Shown one piece after another: positions 8,531 to 16,947 of a DNA stretch of 44,750 bases; the stretch's first letter is position 1, and every line of letters starts with the position of its first letter. Position numbers and translations under genes: made by a program. This DNA comes from Comamonas thiooxydans. Lineage in GTDB: Bacteria; Pseudomonadota; Gammaproteobacteria; Burkholderiales; Burkholderiaceae_C. The notes below the pieces were generated by a model, which was not told where the DNA came from, searched no databases, and saw only the letters and a list, made by a program, of their open reading frames with translations. The stretch spans positions 1 to 44,750 of the forward strand of contig NZ_BBVD01000024.1 of NCBI RefSeq assembly GCF_000964545.1. The letters are read 5' to 3'.

Positions 8531-8980
8531 TCAAAGAGAAAGCAGCGCCCTGATCTGCAAAAGCTCCTCTTTGACCTCCTCCATGCCCATTGCACCAGCA
8601 GGCTCCGAGAGCCCCTGCTCCAGCATTGCAGCCAGCAGATGGCTTTGCGCCAGCTCTTCCCCCTGCAGGTGCTGGGCCGGATGCACAAGCACCGGCTGCT
8701 GCTCGACTGCCTTGCCGTGACCCGTCACCAGTTCGCGCAGACGATTTCGTGCGCCGCTGATGGTGAAGCCCTGCTCGTAAAGCAGCTCGCGAATGCGACG
8801 CACCATCAACACCTCATGATGCTGGTAGTAGCGGCGGTTGCCACGACGCTTCATGGGCTTGAGCTGCACAAACTCCTGCTCCCAGTAACGCAGCACATGA
8901 GGCTTGACGTCGCAAAGATCCGCGACCTCACCGATGGTGAAATAGCGCTTGGCGGGAATTGCTGGCAAAGAAGAAGCCAT
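8531..8980 (-). CDS. MerR-family transcriptional regulator
   Basis: A 149-aa regulator. Residues 9-80 are the MerR winged helix (KRYFTIGEVADLCDVKPHVL, YWEQEF, RRGNRRYYQHHEV), followed by a predicted helical region and a short C-terminus without the cysteines used by metal- or thiol-sensing members. The open frame runs to 9103, but ATG 8980 begins where conserved family sequence begins; its ribosome binding site is poor, so the start is uncertain. The regulator sits between ihfA and tRNA-Pro, a conserved arrangement in proteobacteria whose target is not established. A 10-bp inverted repeat (9125-9170) lies upstream and could be its leader or operator. Confidence 0.85.
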   Translation of the reverse strand: MASSLPAIPAKRYFTIGEVADLCDVKPHVLRYWEQEFVQLKPMKRRGNRRYYQHHEVLMVRRIRELLYEQGFTISGARNRLRELVTGHGKAVEQQPVLVHPAQHLQGEELAQSHLLAAMLEQGLSEPAGAMGMEEVKEELLQIRALLSL

Positions 8981-9124
8981 GGCTGGTTGCAAGCGGTCAG
9001 TGAAGGGATGGGTGAAAGATATGCAATCACGACTTGCGCAAATTCGGGTCAGGCACGGTGTTTTGTCATTAGAAATGCCCGCCATGCATTCCTGTTTGCA
9101 CAAGTCCTAGCAATATAGCGCGAA

Positions 9125-9170
9125 GAGCTGACAGGACCTTGCACCGCGTACGACGCAAAACTGTCAGCTC
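9125..9170. repeat. Long inverted repeat between ihfA and merR
   Basis: Arms GAGCTGACAG (9125-9134) and CTGTCAGCTC (9161-9170) are perfect complements with a 26-nt spacer that can itself fold (GCG...CGC). There is no T run on either side, so it is not a standard terminator. It may be an operator, a processing site or an mRNA-stabilising structure. Confidence 0.5.
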
Positions 9171-9221
9171 CTCAGTCACCGATGCCTAGCCTGTCCGCGC
9201 ATCAGTGGATTTACCAATCGC

Positions 9222-9548
9222 TTATGACCCCGAGCCTTCGCCCTGGATCAGCTCCTTGAGCTTGCTGCTGGCATGGAAGGTCACCACACGGCGCGCAGCG
9301 ATGGGAATCAGCTCACCGGTGCGCGGGTTGCGACCGGGCCGTGGCGCCTTGGTGCGGATCTGGAAGTTGCCAAAGCCCGAAAGCTTGACATCTTCGCCCT
9401 CCACCAGCTTTTGCGAGATCAGGTCGAAAAACGCATCCACCATGTCCTTGGCTTCGCGCTTGTTCAAACCGATTTCGTCAAACAGCAGATCGGCCAGCTG
9501 CGCCTTGGTCAACGCGGGGCTGTCGATGCTCTCTACGGCAAGCTCCAT
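9222..9548 (-). CDS. ihfA: Integration host factor subunit alpha
   Basis: A 108-aa HU/IHF-fold DNA-bending protein that pairs with IhfB. The sequence is close to other IHF alpha subunits: LTKAQLADLLFDEIGLNKRE, then DLISQKLVEGEDVKLSGFGN, and the intercalating arm with GRNPRTGELIPI followed by RRVVTF. ATG 9548 is preceded by AAGGAG at 8 nt. It lies 28 bp after pheT and is expected to be co-transcribed with pheST, as in E. coli. The extended frame to 9650 is overlap with pheT and not used. Confidence 0.96.
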   Translation of the reverse strand: MELAVESIDSPALTKAQLADLLFDEIGLNKREAKDMVDAFFDLISQKLVEGEDVKLSGFGNFQIRTKAPRPGRNPRTGELIPIAARRVVTFHASSKLKELIQGEGSGS

Positions 9549-9576
9549 AGGTCGATCTCCTTGTGGATTGAACATA

Positions 9577-12045
9577 TCAACGCAGGCGAGCCGCAACGCG
9601 TTCAACCAGAGCCGCAATTGTGCCCTGCATGGCGGCATCGATTTCCGCATCGGTCAGCGACGCGGTGTCGCTGCCCAGCGTCAGACGCACGGCCAGGCTC
9701 TTCTCGTCCTGAGCCAGGCTGCCCGGCGCCGCTTCCTCGCCAGCCTTGAGCTTCTTGGGACGGAATACGTCGAACAGCACGGCCGAGCGCAAAATGCCGC
9801 CCTGCACGCCTTGCTGCACGGCTTCCATCACCTGGGCGTGGGTCACGGCTTCCTTGACGACCACAGCAATGTCGCGCTCCACGGCCTGGTGCTTGGCCAC
9901 GGACTTGAACACGGGGACCTCGCGGGCCAGCACGGCATCGAGTTCCAGCTCGAACATCACGGGAGCCTGGGCCAGATCCCATTCCTGGCGCCATTGGGGG
10001 TGCAGCTCGCCGACAAAACCGATGGCCTTGCCGTCCAGCAGCACGCGCGCGCAGCGGCCGGGGTGCATGGCCGGATGCTCGGCAGGCTCGAACACGGGCT
10101 TGGCTGGAGCCAGCAAGGCTTCCACATCACCCTTGACGTCGTAGAAGTCGACCTTGGCCTCTGCCCTGCCCCACTGCAGCTGGTCGGCAGCGCCGTAGGC
10201 GAGACCCGCCACGCGCATAGGCTGATAAAAGCCCTTGACGGTGGTGTCGGAGTCGACGACGGAGTCGTCCTTGAAGAACACGCGACCCAGCTCGAACACA
10301 CGCACGCGCTGAGCCTTGCGGTCCACGTTGAACTTGAGCACCTGCAGCAGCGAGCCCAGCAGCGACGAGCGCATCACGCTCAGATGGCTGGCAATGGGGT
10401 TGAGCAGCTTGATGGCGTTATTGTTGCCAGCCAGCTCCTGCTCCCACTTTTCTTCGACAAAGCTGAAGTTGATGGTTTCCTGGTAGCCCAGGCCCGCCAG
10501 CTCGTGGCGCACGGCGTAGGGGCTGCGCTCGTTCTCGGCGCGCAGCTTGGGCGAGATCGGGGCCAGCGGCTTGGTGGTCGGCAGGTTTTCGTAGCCGATC
10601 ATGCGTGCCACTTCTTCGATCAAGTCTTCTTCCAGATTGATGTCGAAGCGGAAGGTGGGAGCGGTGACGCTGATCACAGGTTCGCCTGCCGCACCTTCGC
10701 TGGCCACGGTGGCCGGCAGACCCAGGCCGTTCAAGGCATCCAGGCATTGCTGCTGCGTCACGGCCATGCCGATGACCTTGGCCGCACGCGCCACGCGTAG
10801 TTGCACGGCCTTGGAGGCGGGCATATTGGGCTTCTGGTCGTCCATGGCGCCGACTTGCGTCTCTGGCGTGCCGCAGATTTCCAGCACCAGCGCGGTGATG
10901 CGCTCGATGTGCTCGGTGGTGAACTCGGGGTCCACGCCGCGCTCGAAGCGGTGGCCGGCATCGGTCGAGAAATTGAAGTGGCGCGAACGGCCGGCCACGG
11001 CCTTGGGGAACCAGAACGCAGCTTCGATATAGATGTTCCTGGTGTCGTCAGACACGGCAGTCGCATCGCCGCCCATGATGCCGGCCAGCGACTCGACCTG
11101 CTTGTCATCGGCAATCACGCCGACCTTGAGGAAGTCGTCGATCTTGATGGTGTTGCCATTGAGCAGCTTGAGCGTTTCGCCCTCCTTGCCCCAGCGCACA
11201 TTCAGGCCGCCGCTGATCTTGTCCAGATCGAAGATATGGCTGGGACGGCCCAGCTCGAACATCACATAGTTGGAGATGTCCACCAGCGGGCTGACCGAGC
11301 GCTGGCCGCAACGCGCCAGACGGTCCACCATCCACTGGGGCGTCTTCACCCGCGTGTTGACATTGCGCACGATACGGCCCGAGAAGCGGCCGCACAGATC
11401 GGTCGCCTCGATCTTGACCGGCAGCTTGTCTTGCAAGGCCACGGCCGCAGCGGGGAAGGACAGGGCTTTAAGCGGCGTGCCGGTCAGCGCCGACAGCTCG
11501 CGCGCCACGCCGTAGACGCTGAGGCAATGCGCCAGATTGGGGGTGAGCTTGAGCGTGAACAGCGTGTCGTCCAGATTCAGGTACTCGCGCACGTTCTGGC
11601 CCAGGGGCGCATCGGCGGGGAACTCCAGCAGGCCGCTGGCGTCTTCGTCGATGCCCAGCTCCTTGGCCGAACACAGCATGCCAAAGCTCTGCACGCCGCG
11701 CAGCTTGCCGATCTTGATCTTGAAGGGCTTGCCATCGGCACCGGGCGGCAGCTCGGCACCCACGGTGGCGCAGGGAATGCGGATGCCCACGCGCGCATTG
11801 GGCGCGCCGCAGACAATATTCAGCAGCTCGGGGCCGCCCACGTCGACCTGGCAGATGCGCAGACGGTCGGCGTCGGGGTGCTGCACGGCTTCCTTGATTT
11901 CACCGACCACGATGCCGGTGAAGGGAGGCGCCACAGGATCCAGCTCTTCCACTTCCAGACCGGCCATGGTCAGAGTATCGGCCAGTTGCTGGGTGGTCAG
12001 GTTGGGGTTGCAGTATTCGCGCAACCAGGATTCAGGAAATTGCAT
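9577..12045 (-). CDS. pheT: Phenylalanyl-tRNA synthetase beta subunit
   Basis: An 822-aa beta subunit of the tetrameric class II enzyme charging tRNA-Phe. The N-terminus MQFPESWLREYCNP is typical. A tRNA-binding (EMAP-like) domain follows (about 40-150), then the B3/B4 editing domain with GRPSHIFDLDK, the B5 domain (RVARAAKVIGM), the catalytic-like domain (GYQETINFSFVEEKWEQ, LLNPIASHLSVMRSSLLGSLLQ) and the C-terminal anticodon-binding domain (AVERDIAVVVKEAVTH). Length is within the family norm (about 800). Unlike in E. coli, a 165-bp gap holding a nested hairpin repeat separates it from pheS. Confidence 0.97.
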   Translation of the reverse strand: MQFPESWLREYCNPNLTTQQLADTLTMAGLEVEELDPVAPPFTGIVVGEIKEAVQHPDADRLRICQVDVGGPELLNIVCGAPNARVGIRIPCATVGAELPPGADGKPFKIKIGKLRGVQSFGMLCSAKELGIDEDASGLLEFPADAPLGQNVREYLNLDDTLFTLKLTPNLAHCLSVYGVARELSALTGTPLKALSFPAAAVALQDKLPVKIEATDLCGRFSGRIVRNVNTRVKTPQWMVDRLARCGQRSVSPLVDISNYVMFELGRPSHIFDLDKISGGLNVRWGKEGETLKLLNGNTIKIDDFLKVGVIADDKQVESLAGIMGGDATAVSDDTRNIYIEAAFWFPKAVAGRSRHFNFSTDAGHRFERGVDPEFTTEHIERITALVLEICGTPETQVGAMDDQKPNMPASKAVQLRVARAAKVIGMAVTQQQCLDALNGLGLPATVASEGAAGEPVISVTAPTFRFDINLEEDLIEEVARMIGYENLPTTKPLAPISPKLRAENERSPYAVRHELAGLGYQETINFSFVEEKWEQELAGNNNAIKLLNPIASHLSVMRSSLLGSLLQVLKFNVDRKAQRVRVFELGRVFFKDDSVVDSDTTVKGFYQPMRVAGLAYGAADQLQWGRAEAKVDFYDVKGDVEALLAPAKPVFEPAEHPAMHPGRCARVLLDGKAIGFVGELHPQWRQEWDLAQAPVMFELELDAVLAREVPVFKSVAKHQAVERDIAVVVKEAVTHAQVMEAVQQGVQGGILRSAVLFDVFRPKKLKAGEEAAPGSLAQDEKSLAVRLTLGSDTASLTDAEIDAAMQGTIAALVERVAARLR

Positions 12046-12123
12046 AGTCAGACTCTTTGGCGTTCATGCCAGTCGCACCGCAAGCGGTCTGCCACTGGCT
12101 GGGCATGCGTATCTCAAAAAGAT

Positions 12124-12201
12124 GAGCTATTAGCGCTTGGCACACAATGATTTCAGCATCAAAACTATCTGAAATCGTTTCAGAGCATGCGCTAGCAGCT
12201 C
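12124..12201. repeat. Nested hairpin repeat between pheS and pheT
   Basis: Outer arms GAGCTATTAGCGC (12124-12136) and GCGCTAGCAGCTC (12189-12201) pair at 11 of 13 positions. Inside are perfect arms GATTTCAG (12149-12156) and CTGAAATC (12169-12176). The same architecture, with similar AGCT...AGCGC arms, occurs at 30159-30246. It resembles the short palindromic repeats I recall as scattered through Comamonadaceae genomes. Its effect on pheST coupling is unknown. Confidence 0.7.
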
Positions 12202-12210
12202 ACTTTTCAA

Positions 12211-13263
12211 TTACTGAAACTGCGACAGAAAACGGATGTCGCCGTCGAAGAACAGGCGCAGGTCGTTCACGCCATAACGCAGCATGGTCAGGCGATCGGG
12301 GCCCATGCCAAAGGCAAAGCCGATGTATTTTTCGGGGTCCAGCCCCATGTTGCGCACCACATTGGGGTGCACCTGGCCGGAGCCCGCCACTTCCAGCCAC
12401 TTGCCGGCCAGCGGGCCGCTCTGGAACTGGATGTCGATTTCGGCCGAAGGCTCGGTGAACGGGAAGAAGCTGGGGCGAAAGCGCAGCACCAGATCATCCT
12501 GCTCGAAGAAAGTCTTGCAGAAGTCGGTGAACACGACCTTCAGGTCCTTGAAGCTCACGTTCTCGCCGATCCACAGGCCTTCGCACTGGTGGAACATGGG
12601 CGAGTGGGTGGCATCCGAGTCCACCCGGTAGGTGCGGCCGGGGGCAATCACGCGGATCTCGGGCATGGTCTGGCCGGCATCGAGCGCATTGCGGTAATTC
12701 TTGACATGCTGCACGGCATGGCGCACCTGCATGGGGCTGGTGTGCGTGCGCAGCAGATTGGGCGCGTGCTGGGTGCCGCCTTCGACATAGAAGGTGTCGT
12801 GCATGGAGCGCGCGGGATGGTCTTCAGGCGTGTTCAGCGCCGTGAAGTTGAACCAGTCGGATTCGATCTCGGGGCCCTGGGCCACATCAAAGCCCATGGA
12901 GCCGAAGATGCCCTCGATACGCTCCATGGTGATGGAGACGGGGTGCAGCCCTCCCGCGCCACGACGGCGACCGGGCAGAGTCACATCCAGCACCTCGGCC
13001 TTCAGATGGGCCTGCAGCTCGGCGTCTGCCAAAGCCTTGCGACGAGCGGTCAAGGCCGCTTCGATCGCCTGCTTGGCCACGTTGATGGCTGCGCCGCGCG
13101 ACTTTTTCTCTTCGACGGAAAGCTGCGCCATGCCCTTCATGAGCTCGGTCATCTTGCCCGACTTGCCCAGAAACTGCGCCTTGGCATTTTCCAGATCAGC
13201 GGGGGTGTGGGCTTGCGCAAACAGTTGCTGTGCGCTTTCGACCAGAGAATCCAACTCGTTCAT
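12211..13263 (-). CDS. pheS: Phenylalanyl-tRNA synthetase alpha subunit
   Basis: A 350-aa catalytic subunit. It has the N-terminal coiled coil (residues 1-90, ENAKAQFLGKSGKMTELMKG), then class II motif 1 (HPVSITMERIEGIFGSMGF), motif 2 (FHQCEGLWIGENVSFKDLK with VFTDFCKTFF) and motif 3 (GLDPEKYIGFAFGMGPDRLT). The Phe-pocket sequence RFRPSFFPFTEPS is present. Size is typical (about 330-350). A terminator hairpin ends about 22 bp before the ATG, so pheS either has a promoter overlapping that region or depends on readthrough from rplT. Confidence 0.97.
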   Translation of the reverse strand: MNELDSLVESAQQLFAQAHTPADLENAKAQFLGKSGKMTELMKGMAQLSVEEKKSRGAAINVAKQAIEAALTARRKALADAELQAHLKAEVLDVTLPGRRRGAGGLHPVSITMERIEGIFGSMGFDVAQGPEIESDWFNFTALNTPEDHPARSMHDTFYVEGGTQHAPNLLRTHTSPMQVRHAVQHVKNYRNALDAGQTMPEIRVIAPGRTYRVDSDATHSPMFHQCEGLWIGENVSFKDLKVVFTDFCKTFFEQDDLVLRFRPSFFPFTEPSAEIDIQFQSGPLAGKWLEVAGSGQVHPNVVRNMGLDPEKYIGFAFGMGPDRLTMLRYGVNDLRLFFDGDIRFLSQFQ

Positions 13264-13284
13264 ATCGACTCTTTATCGACTTGT

Positions 13285-13327
13285 AAAAATAAACAAGGGC
13301 TAGTGCCTTTTCAAGCCCTAGCCCTTG
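13285..13327 (-). terminator. Terminator or attenuator just upstream of pheS
   Basis: Minus-strand stem CAAGGGCTAG/CTAGCCCTTG (plus arms 13294-13303 and 13318-13327, loop 14 nt) followed by TTTATTTTT. It can end the thrS-infC-rpmI-rplT transcript. No Phe-rich leader peptide was found in 13328-13463, so classical Phe attenuation is not supported. Confidence 0.7.
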
Positions 13328-13463
13328 CTGTTTGTGCATCAGCAGCTACTGAACAAGACACGACTTCTGCAATCAAGTTCAAGCAAGATGCTCGCCCATC
13401 GGCAAATGCCTTTGGGGATTCTTGTCTGCAAAAGTCCTACAAGAGTAACTACCGATCGTGACC

Positions 13464-13823
13464 TCAGGCAGCCAGCTTGGCCTTGACTTGGTCGACGATA
13501 GCTGCAAAAGCAGCCTTGTCGTGCACGGCGATATCGGCCAGCATCTTGCGGTCGATTTCGATGGCAGCCTTCTTCAGGCCGTTGGCGAATTGGCTGTAAG
13601 TCAGACCCAGTTCACGTGCAGCAGCGTTGATACGAGCGATCCACAGCTGACGGAACACGCGCTTCTTGGTACGACGGTCACGGTAGGCGTATTGACCAGC
13701 CTTCATGACCGCTTGCTTGGCAACGCGGAAGACGTTACCACGGCGACCGCGGAAACCCTTGGCCAGATTCAGAACTTTTTTGTGACGGGCGCGAGCCGTT
13801 ACACCACGTTTGACGCGAGGCAT
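13464..13823 (-). CDS. rplT: 50S ribosomal protein L20
   Basis: A 119-aa basic protein with the full L20 pattern: MPRVKRGVTARARHKKVLNL, GFRGRRGNVFRVAKQAV, RDRRTKKRVFRQLWIARINA, then GLTYSQFANGLKKA. L20 is needed early in 50S assembly and in some bacteria represses its own operon by binding mRNA. It follows rpmI by 26 bp and shares its transcript. Confidence 0.98.
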   Translation of the reverse strand: MPRVKRGVTARARHKKVLNLAKGFRGRRGNVFRVAKQAVMKAGQYAYRDRRTKKRVFRQLWIARINAAARELGLTYSQFANGLKKAAIEIDRKMLADIAVHDKAAFAAIVDQVKAKLAA

Positions 13824-13849
13824 GTGTTTTCTCCTAGTTCGTCAGTGAA

Positions 13850-14053
13850 TTACAGGCCTGCGGAAGGCAACATCTTTGCGATGGAGCCCATATCGCCGGA
13901 ATGCACGTTGACAATGCCACGCAGGTGACGCTTGTTCTTCGTGGTCTTCTTGGTCAAGATGTGACGCTTGAAGGCTTGACCGCGCTTGACGGTACCACCG
14001 GGACGAACGCGAAAACGCTTCTTCGCGCTGCTCTTGGTCTTCATTTTGGGCAT
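13850..14053 (-). CDS. rpmI: 50S ribosomal protein L35
   Basis: A 67-aa highly basic protein with the L35 signature MPKMKTKSSAKKRFRVRPGG and KRGQAFKRHILTKKTTKNKR. ATG 14053 matches the universal L35 start; extra upstream codons in frame (to 14107) are not conserved. It sits between infC and rplT in the normal order, but with a 193-bp gap from infC that holds a terminator hairpin and a second short stem-loop. Confidence 0.97.
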   Translation of the reverse strand: MPKMKTKSSAKKRFRVRPGGTVKRGQAFKRHILTKKTTKNKRHLRGIVNVHSGDMGSIAKMLPSAGL

Positions 14054-14196
14054 GTGAATGCTCCTATTGAATTTGTGCTCGCAAGGCGGTGTGCAACCCG
14101 CACACACTTCGCTGGCCTCCGAGGCACTTGTTTGTCAGTCCGGCCAGGCCAGGCTGACGTCTTGCAGGCAAGCCTGCAAATTCTTTATCTGCCGCA

Positions 14197-14226
14197 CAAA
14201 ACAAAAGTGGGCCAAGCCCACTTTTG
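14197..14226 (-). terminator. Hairpin terminator between infC and rpmI
   Basis: An 11-bp perfect stem (arms 14202-14212 and 14216-14226, CAAAAGTGGGC) with a 3-nt loop. On the minus strand TTTT follows the stem, so it looks like a Rho-independent terminator that would separate infC from rpmI-rplT. A second stem, TTGCAGGC/GCCTGCAA (14162-14179), follows and may belong to an L20/L35 leader. Confidence 0.7.
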
Positions 14227-14246
14227 CCGACAAGGCAAAACCGCAA

Positions 14247-14870
14247 TTATGCCTTATCTGCAGCCTCAGGTGCAGCAGCGACGCCATCACCTTGTGGTTT
14301 TGCACCACCAGCAGGCTTCTTGCCGCCTGCACGAGCCGGCGCAACCATCATGATCATCTGACGGCCTTCCAGCTTGGGGAACTGCTCCACCTGGATGGAA
14401 TCGGCCAGATCGTCACGCAGACGGTTGAGCAGATTCAGACCCAGCTGCTGGTGCGTGATTTCACGACCGCGGAAACGCAGCGTGATCTTGCACTTGTCGC
14501 CATCCGCCAGAAAACGGCGGATATTGCGCAGCTTGATGTTGTAGTCACCATCATCCGTACCAGGGCGGAACTTCACTTCCTTGATTTCGATGACGGTCTG
14601 CTTGGCCTTGGCTTCAGCAGCCTTCTTCTGTTCCTGGTACTTGAACTTGCCGTAATCCATCAGACGGCAGACCGGAGGAGATGCGTTGGCCGCAATCTCC
14701 ACCAGATCGACATCCAGCTCGCCGGCCATGCGCAGCGCTTCTTGCAGCGGTACGATGCCCAGAGGCTCGTTGTCGGGACCAGACAGACGCACTTCAGGCG
14801 CCATGATTTCTCGGTTCAGTCGATGCTTGCGCTCTTCACGGTGGCGCCGATCGCGAAATTCAGTAGCTAT
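14247..14870 (-). CDS. infC: Translation initiation factor IF-3, apparent ATA start
   Basis: IF-3 binds the 30S subunit and enforces initiator tRNA/start codon choice. The conserved core is complete: HRLNREIMAPEVRLSG, QEALRMAGELDVDLVEIA, PPVCRLMDYGKFKYQEQKK, then the C-domain KFRPGTDDGDYNIKLRNIRR and ITLRFRGREITHQQLG. A Gly/Ala/Pro-rich tail of about 25 residues follows. No ATG, GTG or TTG with a ribosome binding site lies before the conserved N-terminus; the best start is ATA at 14870 (ATEFRDRRHREERKHR), with AAGGGTG upstream at 6 nt. Rare start codons (AUU, AUA, AUC) are known for infC and allow self-repression. A GTG three codons earlier overlaps that site and is less likely. Confidence 0.9.
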   Translation of the reverse strand: MATEFRDRRHREERKHRLNREIMAPEVRLSGPDNEPLGIVPLQEALRMAGELDVDLVEIAANASPPVCRLMDYGKFKYQEQKKAAEAKAKQTVIEIKEVKFRPGTDDGDYNIKLRNIRRFLADGDKCKITLRFRGREITHQQLGLNLLNRLRDDLADSIQVEQFPKLEGRQMIMMVAPARAGGKKPAGGAKPQGDGVAAAPEAADKA

Positions 14871-14961
14871 GGTTTTCACCCTTGGATTGAAATGGCTACA
14901 ACAGCGTAGCCGGCTAGCGTGCCTTGCACGCTGACCGGCCCGCCACAAAAATTAATCTGCT

Positions 14962-16881
14962 TCAGGCCTTGGCCGCGATGTCCTTGGCGAGCAATTCAAT
15001 GAATGCATCAACCGACATCACTCCGAGGTCTTTGTTACCCCGGGCGCGCACTGCAACCGCACCAGCAGCCTTCTCCTTGTCGCCTGCGACAAGGATGTAG
15101 GGCAGCTTCTGCATGGAATGCTCGCGTATTTTATACGTAATCTTTTCATTGCGCAGATCTGTCACCACTCTAAGGCTTTGATTCGGCAATGCTTTTTGCA
15201 GCTTCTGCGCAACTTCCTGCGCATAGTCGGCCTGAGCGTCCGTGATATTGAGCACGGCAGCCTGCACGGGAGCCAGCCAGGCAGGCAGCGCGCCCGAGTG
15301 ATGCTCGACCAAAATGCCGATGAAACGCTCCAGCGAACCCAGGATCGCGCGGTGCAGCATGATGGGTCGATGGCGCTCGCCATCCTCGCCCACGAATTCC
15401 GCATCGAGACGCTCGGGCATGTTCGGGTCCACCTGGATGGTGCCGCACTGCCATTCGCGGCCCAGCGCATCCTTCAGGGTGTACTCGATCTTCGGGCCGT
15501 AGAACGCACCCTCGCCCGGCAGATACTCGAACTCGCAACCCGATGCACGCAGACCTTCGGCCAGCGCGTTCTCGGCCTTGTCCCAGGCTTCATCGGTGCC
15601 GATGCGCTTCTCGGGACGGGTCGACAGGCGATACAGGATGTTGGTGAAGCCGAAGTCGGCATACACCTTCTGCAGCAGCGAGGTGAAAGCCGTCACCTCG
15701 GCCTGGATCTGGTCTTCGGTACAGAAGATGTGACCATCGTCCTGTGTGAAGGCACGCACGCGCATGATGCCGTGCAGCGAACCCGTGGGCTCGTTGCGAT
15801 GGCAGTTGCCGAACTCGCCAAAGCGCAGAGGCAGATCGCGATAGCTCTTGATGCCTTGCTTGAAGATGATGATGTGGCCCGGGCAGTTCATGGGCTTGAG
15901 GGCATATTCACGCTTTTCCGAATCGGTGGTGAACATGTTTTCGCGGTACTTGTCCCAGTGGCCGGTCTTCTCCCACAGGCCCTTGTCCAGAATCTGCGGA
16001 GCCTTGACTTCCTGGTAGCCGTTGTCCTGATAGACGCGGCGCATGTACTGCTCGACCTGCTGCCAGACCGCCCAGCCCTTGGGGTGCCAGAACACGGTGC
16101 CGGGCGAGTGTTCGTCGATGTGGAACAGATCGAGTTCGCGCCCAAGCTTGCGATGGTCGCGCTTTTCGGCTTCTTCCAACCTGAACAGATAGTCCTTGAG
16201 CTCGTCCTTGGTTGCCCAGGCGGTACCGTAGATGCGCTGCAGCATCTCGTTGCGGTGGTCGCCACGCCAGTAGGCGCCGGCCACCTTCATCAGCTTGAAG
16301 TGCTTGAGCTTGCCGGTGCTGGGCACGTGAGGGCCACGGCACAGGTCTTCGAAGGCGCCTTCACGGTACAGGCTCACATCCTCGTTGCTGGGGATAGAGG
16401 CAATGATCTCTGCCTTGTAGGCTTCGCCGATGTCCTTGAAGTACTGCACGGCCTCGTCACGCGGCAGCACGCGGCGCACCACCTGCTCGTCCTTGTTGGC
16501 CAGCTCGGTCATCTTCTTTTCGATGGCGGCCAGATCTTCGGGAGTGAAGGGGCGCTTGTACGAGAAGTCGTAGTAGAAGCCGTTTTCGATCACGGGACCG
16601 ATGGTGACCTGCGCATCGGGAAACAGCTCCTTGACGGCATAGGCCAGCAAGTGAGCGGTGGAGTGGCGGATCACCTCCAGACCGTCGGCATCCTTGGCGG
16701 TGATGATGGACAGCGGCGAATCCTGCTCGATCACAAAGCTGGTGTCCACGACCTTGCCGTTGATCTTGCCGGCCAATGCGGCCTTGGCCAGGCCGGAGCC
16801 AATCGAAGCAGCGACTTCGGCAACCGAAACCGGGCCTGAGTATTCGCGCTTGGAGCCATCGGGGAGCGTGATGTTGATCAT
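14962..16881 (-). CDS. thrS: Threonyl-tRNA synthetase
   Basis: A 639-aa class II enzyme charging tRNA-Thr. Domains in order: TGS (1-61, MINITLPDGSKREYSG), editing domain with HSTAHLL and YYDFSYKRPFTPEDL, catalytic core with zinc-ligand Cys in MNCPGH, motif 2 (FGNCHRNEPTGSLHGIMRVR), the zinc His in FTQDDGHIFC, motif 3 (RAILGSLERFIGI), and the anticodon-binding domain from about 540. ATG 16881 has AAGGAA 4 nt upstream. A 60-nt-distant terminator and a Thr-rich leader ORF precede it. Length equals the E. coli protein (642). Confidence 0.97.
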   Translation of the reverse strand: MINITLPDGSKREYSGPVSVAEVAASIGSGLAKAALAGKINGKVVDTSFVIEQDSPLSIITAKDADGLEVIRHSTAHLLAYAVKELFPDAQVTIGPVIENGFYYDFSYKRPFTPEDLAAIEKKMTELANKDEQVVRRVLPRDEAVQYFKDIGEAYKAEIIASIPSNEDVSLYREGAFEDLCRGPHVPSTGKLKHFKLMKVAGAYWRGDHRNEMLQRIYGTAWATKDELKDYLFRLEEAEKRDHRKLGRELDLFHIDEHSPGTVFWHPKGWAVWQQVEQYMRRVYQDNGYQEVKAPQILDKGLWEKTGHWDKYRENMFTTDSEKREYALKPMNCPGHIIIFKQGIKSYRDLPLRFGEFGNCHRNEPTGSLHGIMRVRAFTQDDGHIFCTEDQIQAEVTAFTSLLQKVYADFGFTNILYRLSTRPEKRIGTDEAWDKAENALAEGLRASGCEFEYLPGEGAFYGPKIEYTLKDALGREWQCGTIQVDPNMPERLDAEFVGEDGERHRPIMLHRAILGSLERFIGILVEHHSGALPAWLAPVQAAVLNITDAQADYAQEVAQKLQKALPNQSLRVVTDLRNEKITYKIREHSMQKLPYILVAGDKEKAAGAVAVRARGNKDLGVMSVDAFIELLAKDIAAKA

Positions 16882-16947
16882 AAATTCCTTGTCAAACCAA
16901 ATTTGTGTGGGTGAGGGCCAGCGCCAGAGCTTTGGAGTTGCCTGAAA

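Noticed and set aside
13328..13463. Phe-rich leader peptide for pheST
   Set aside because: All short frames in the region were read; none contains a run of Phe codons (for example MGEHLA).
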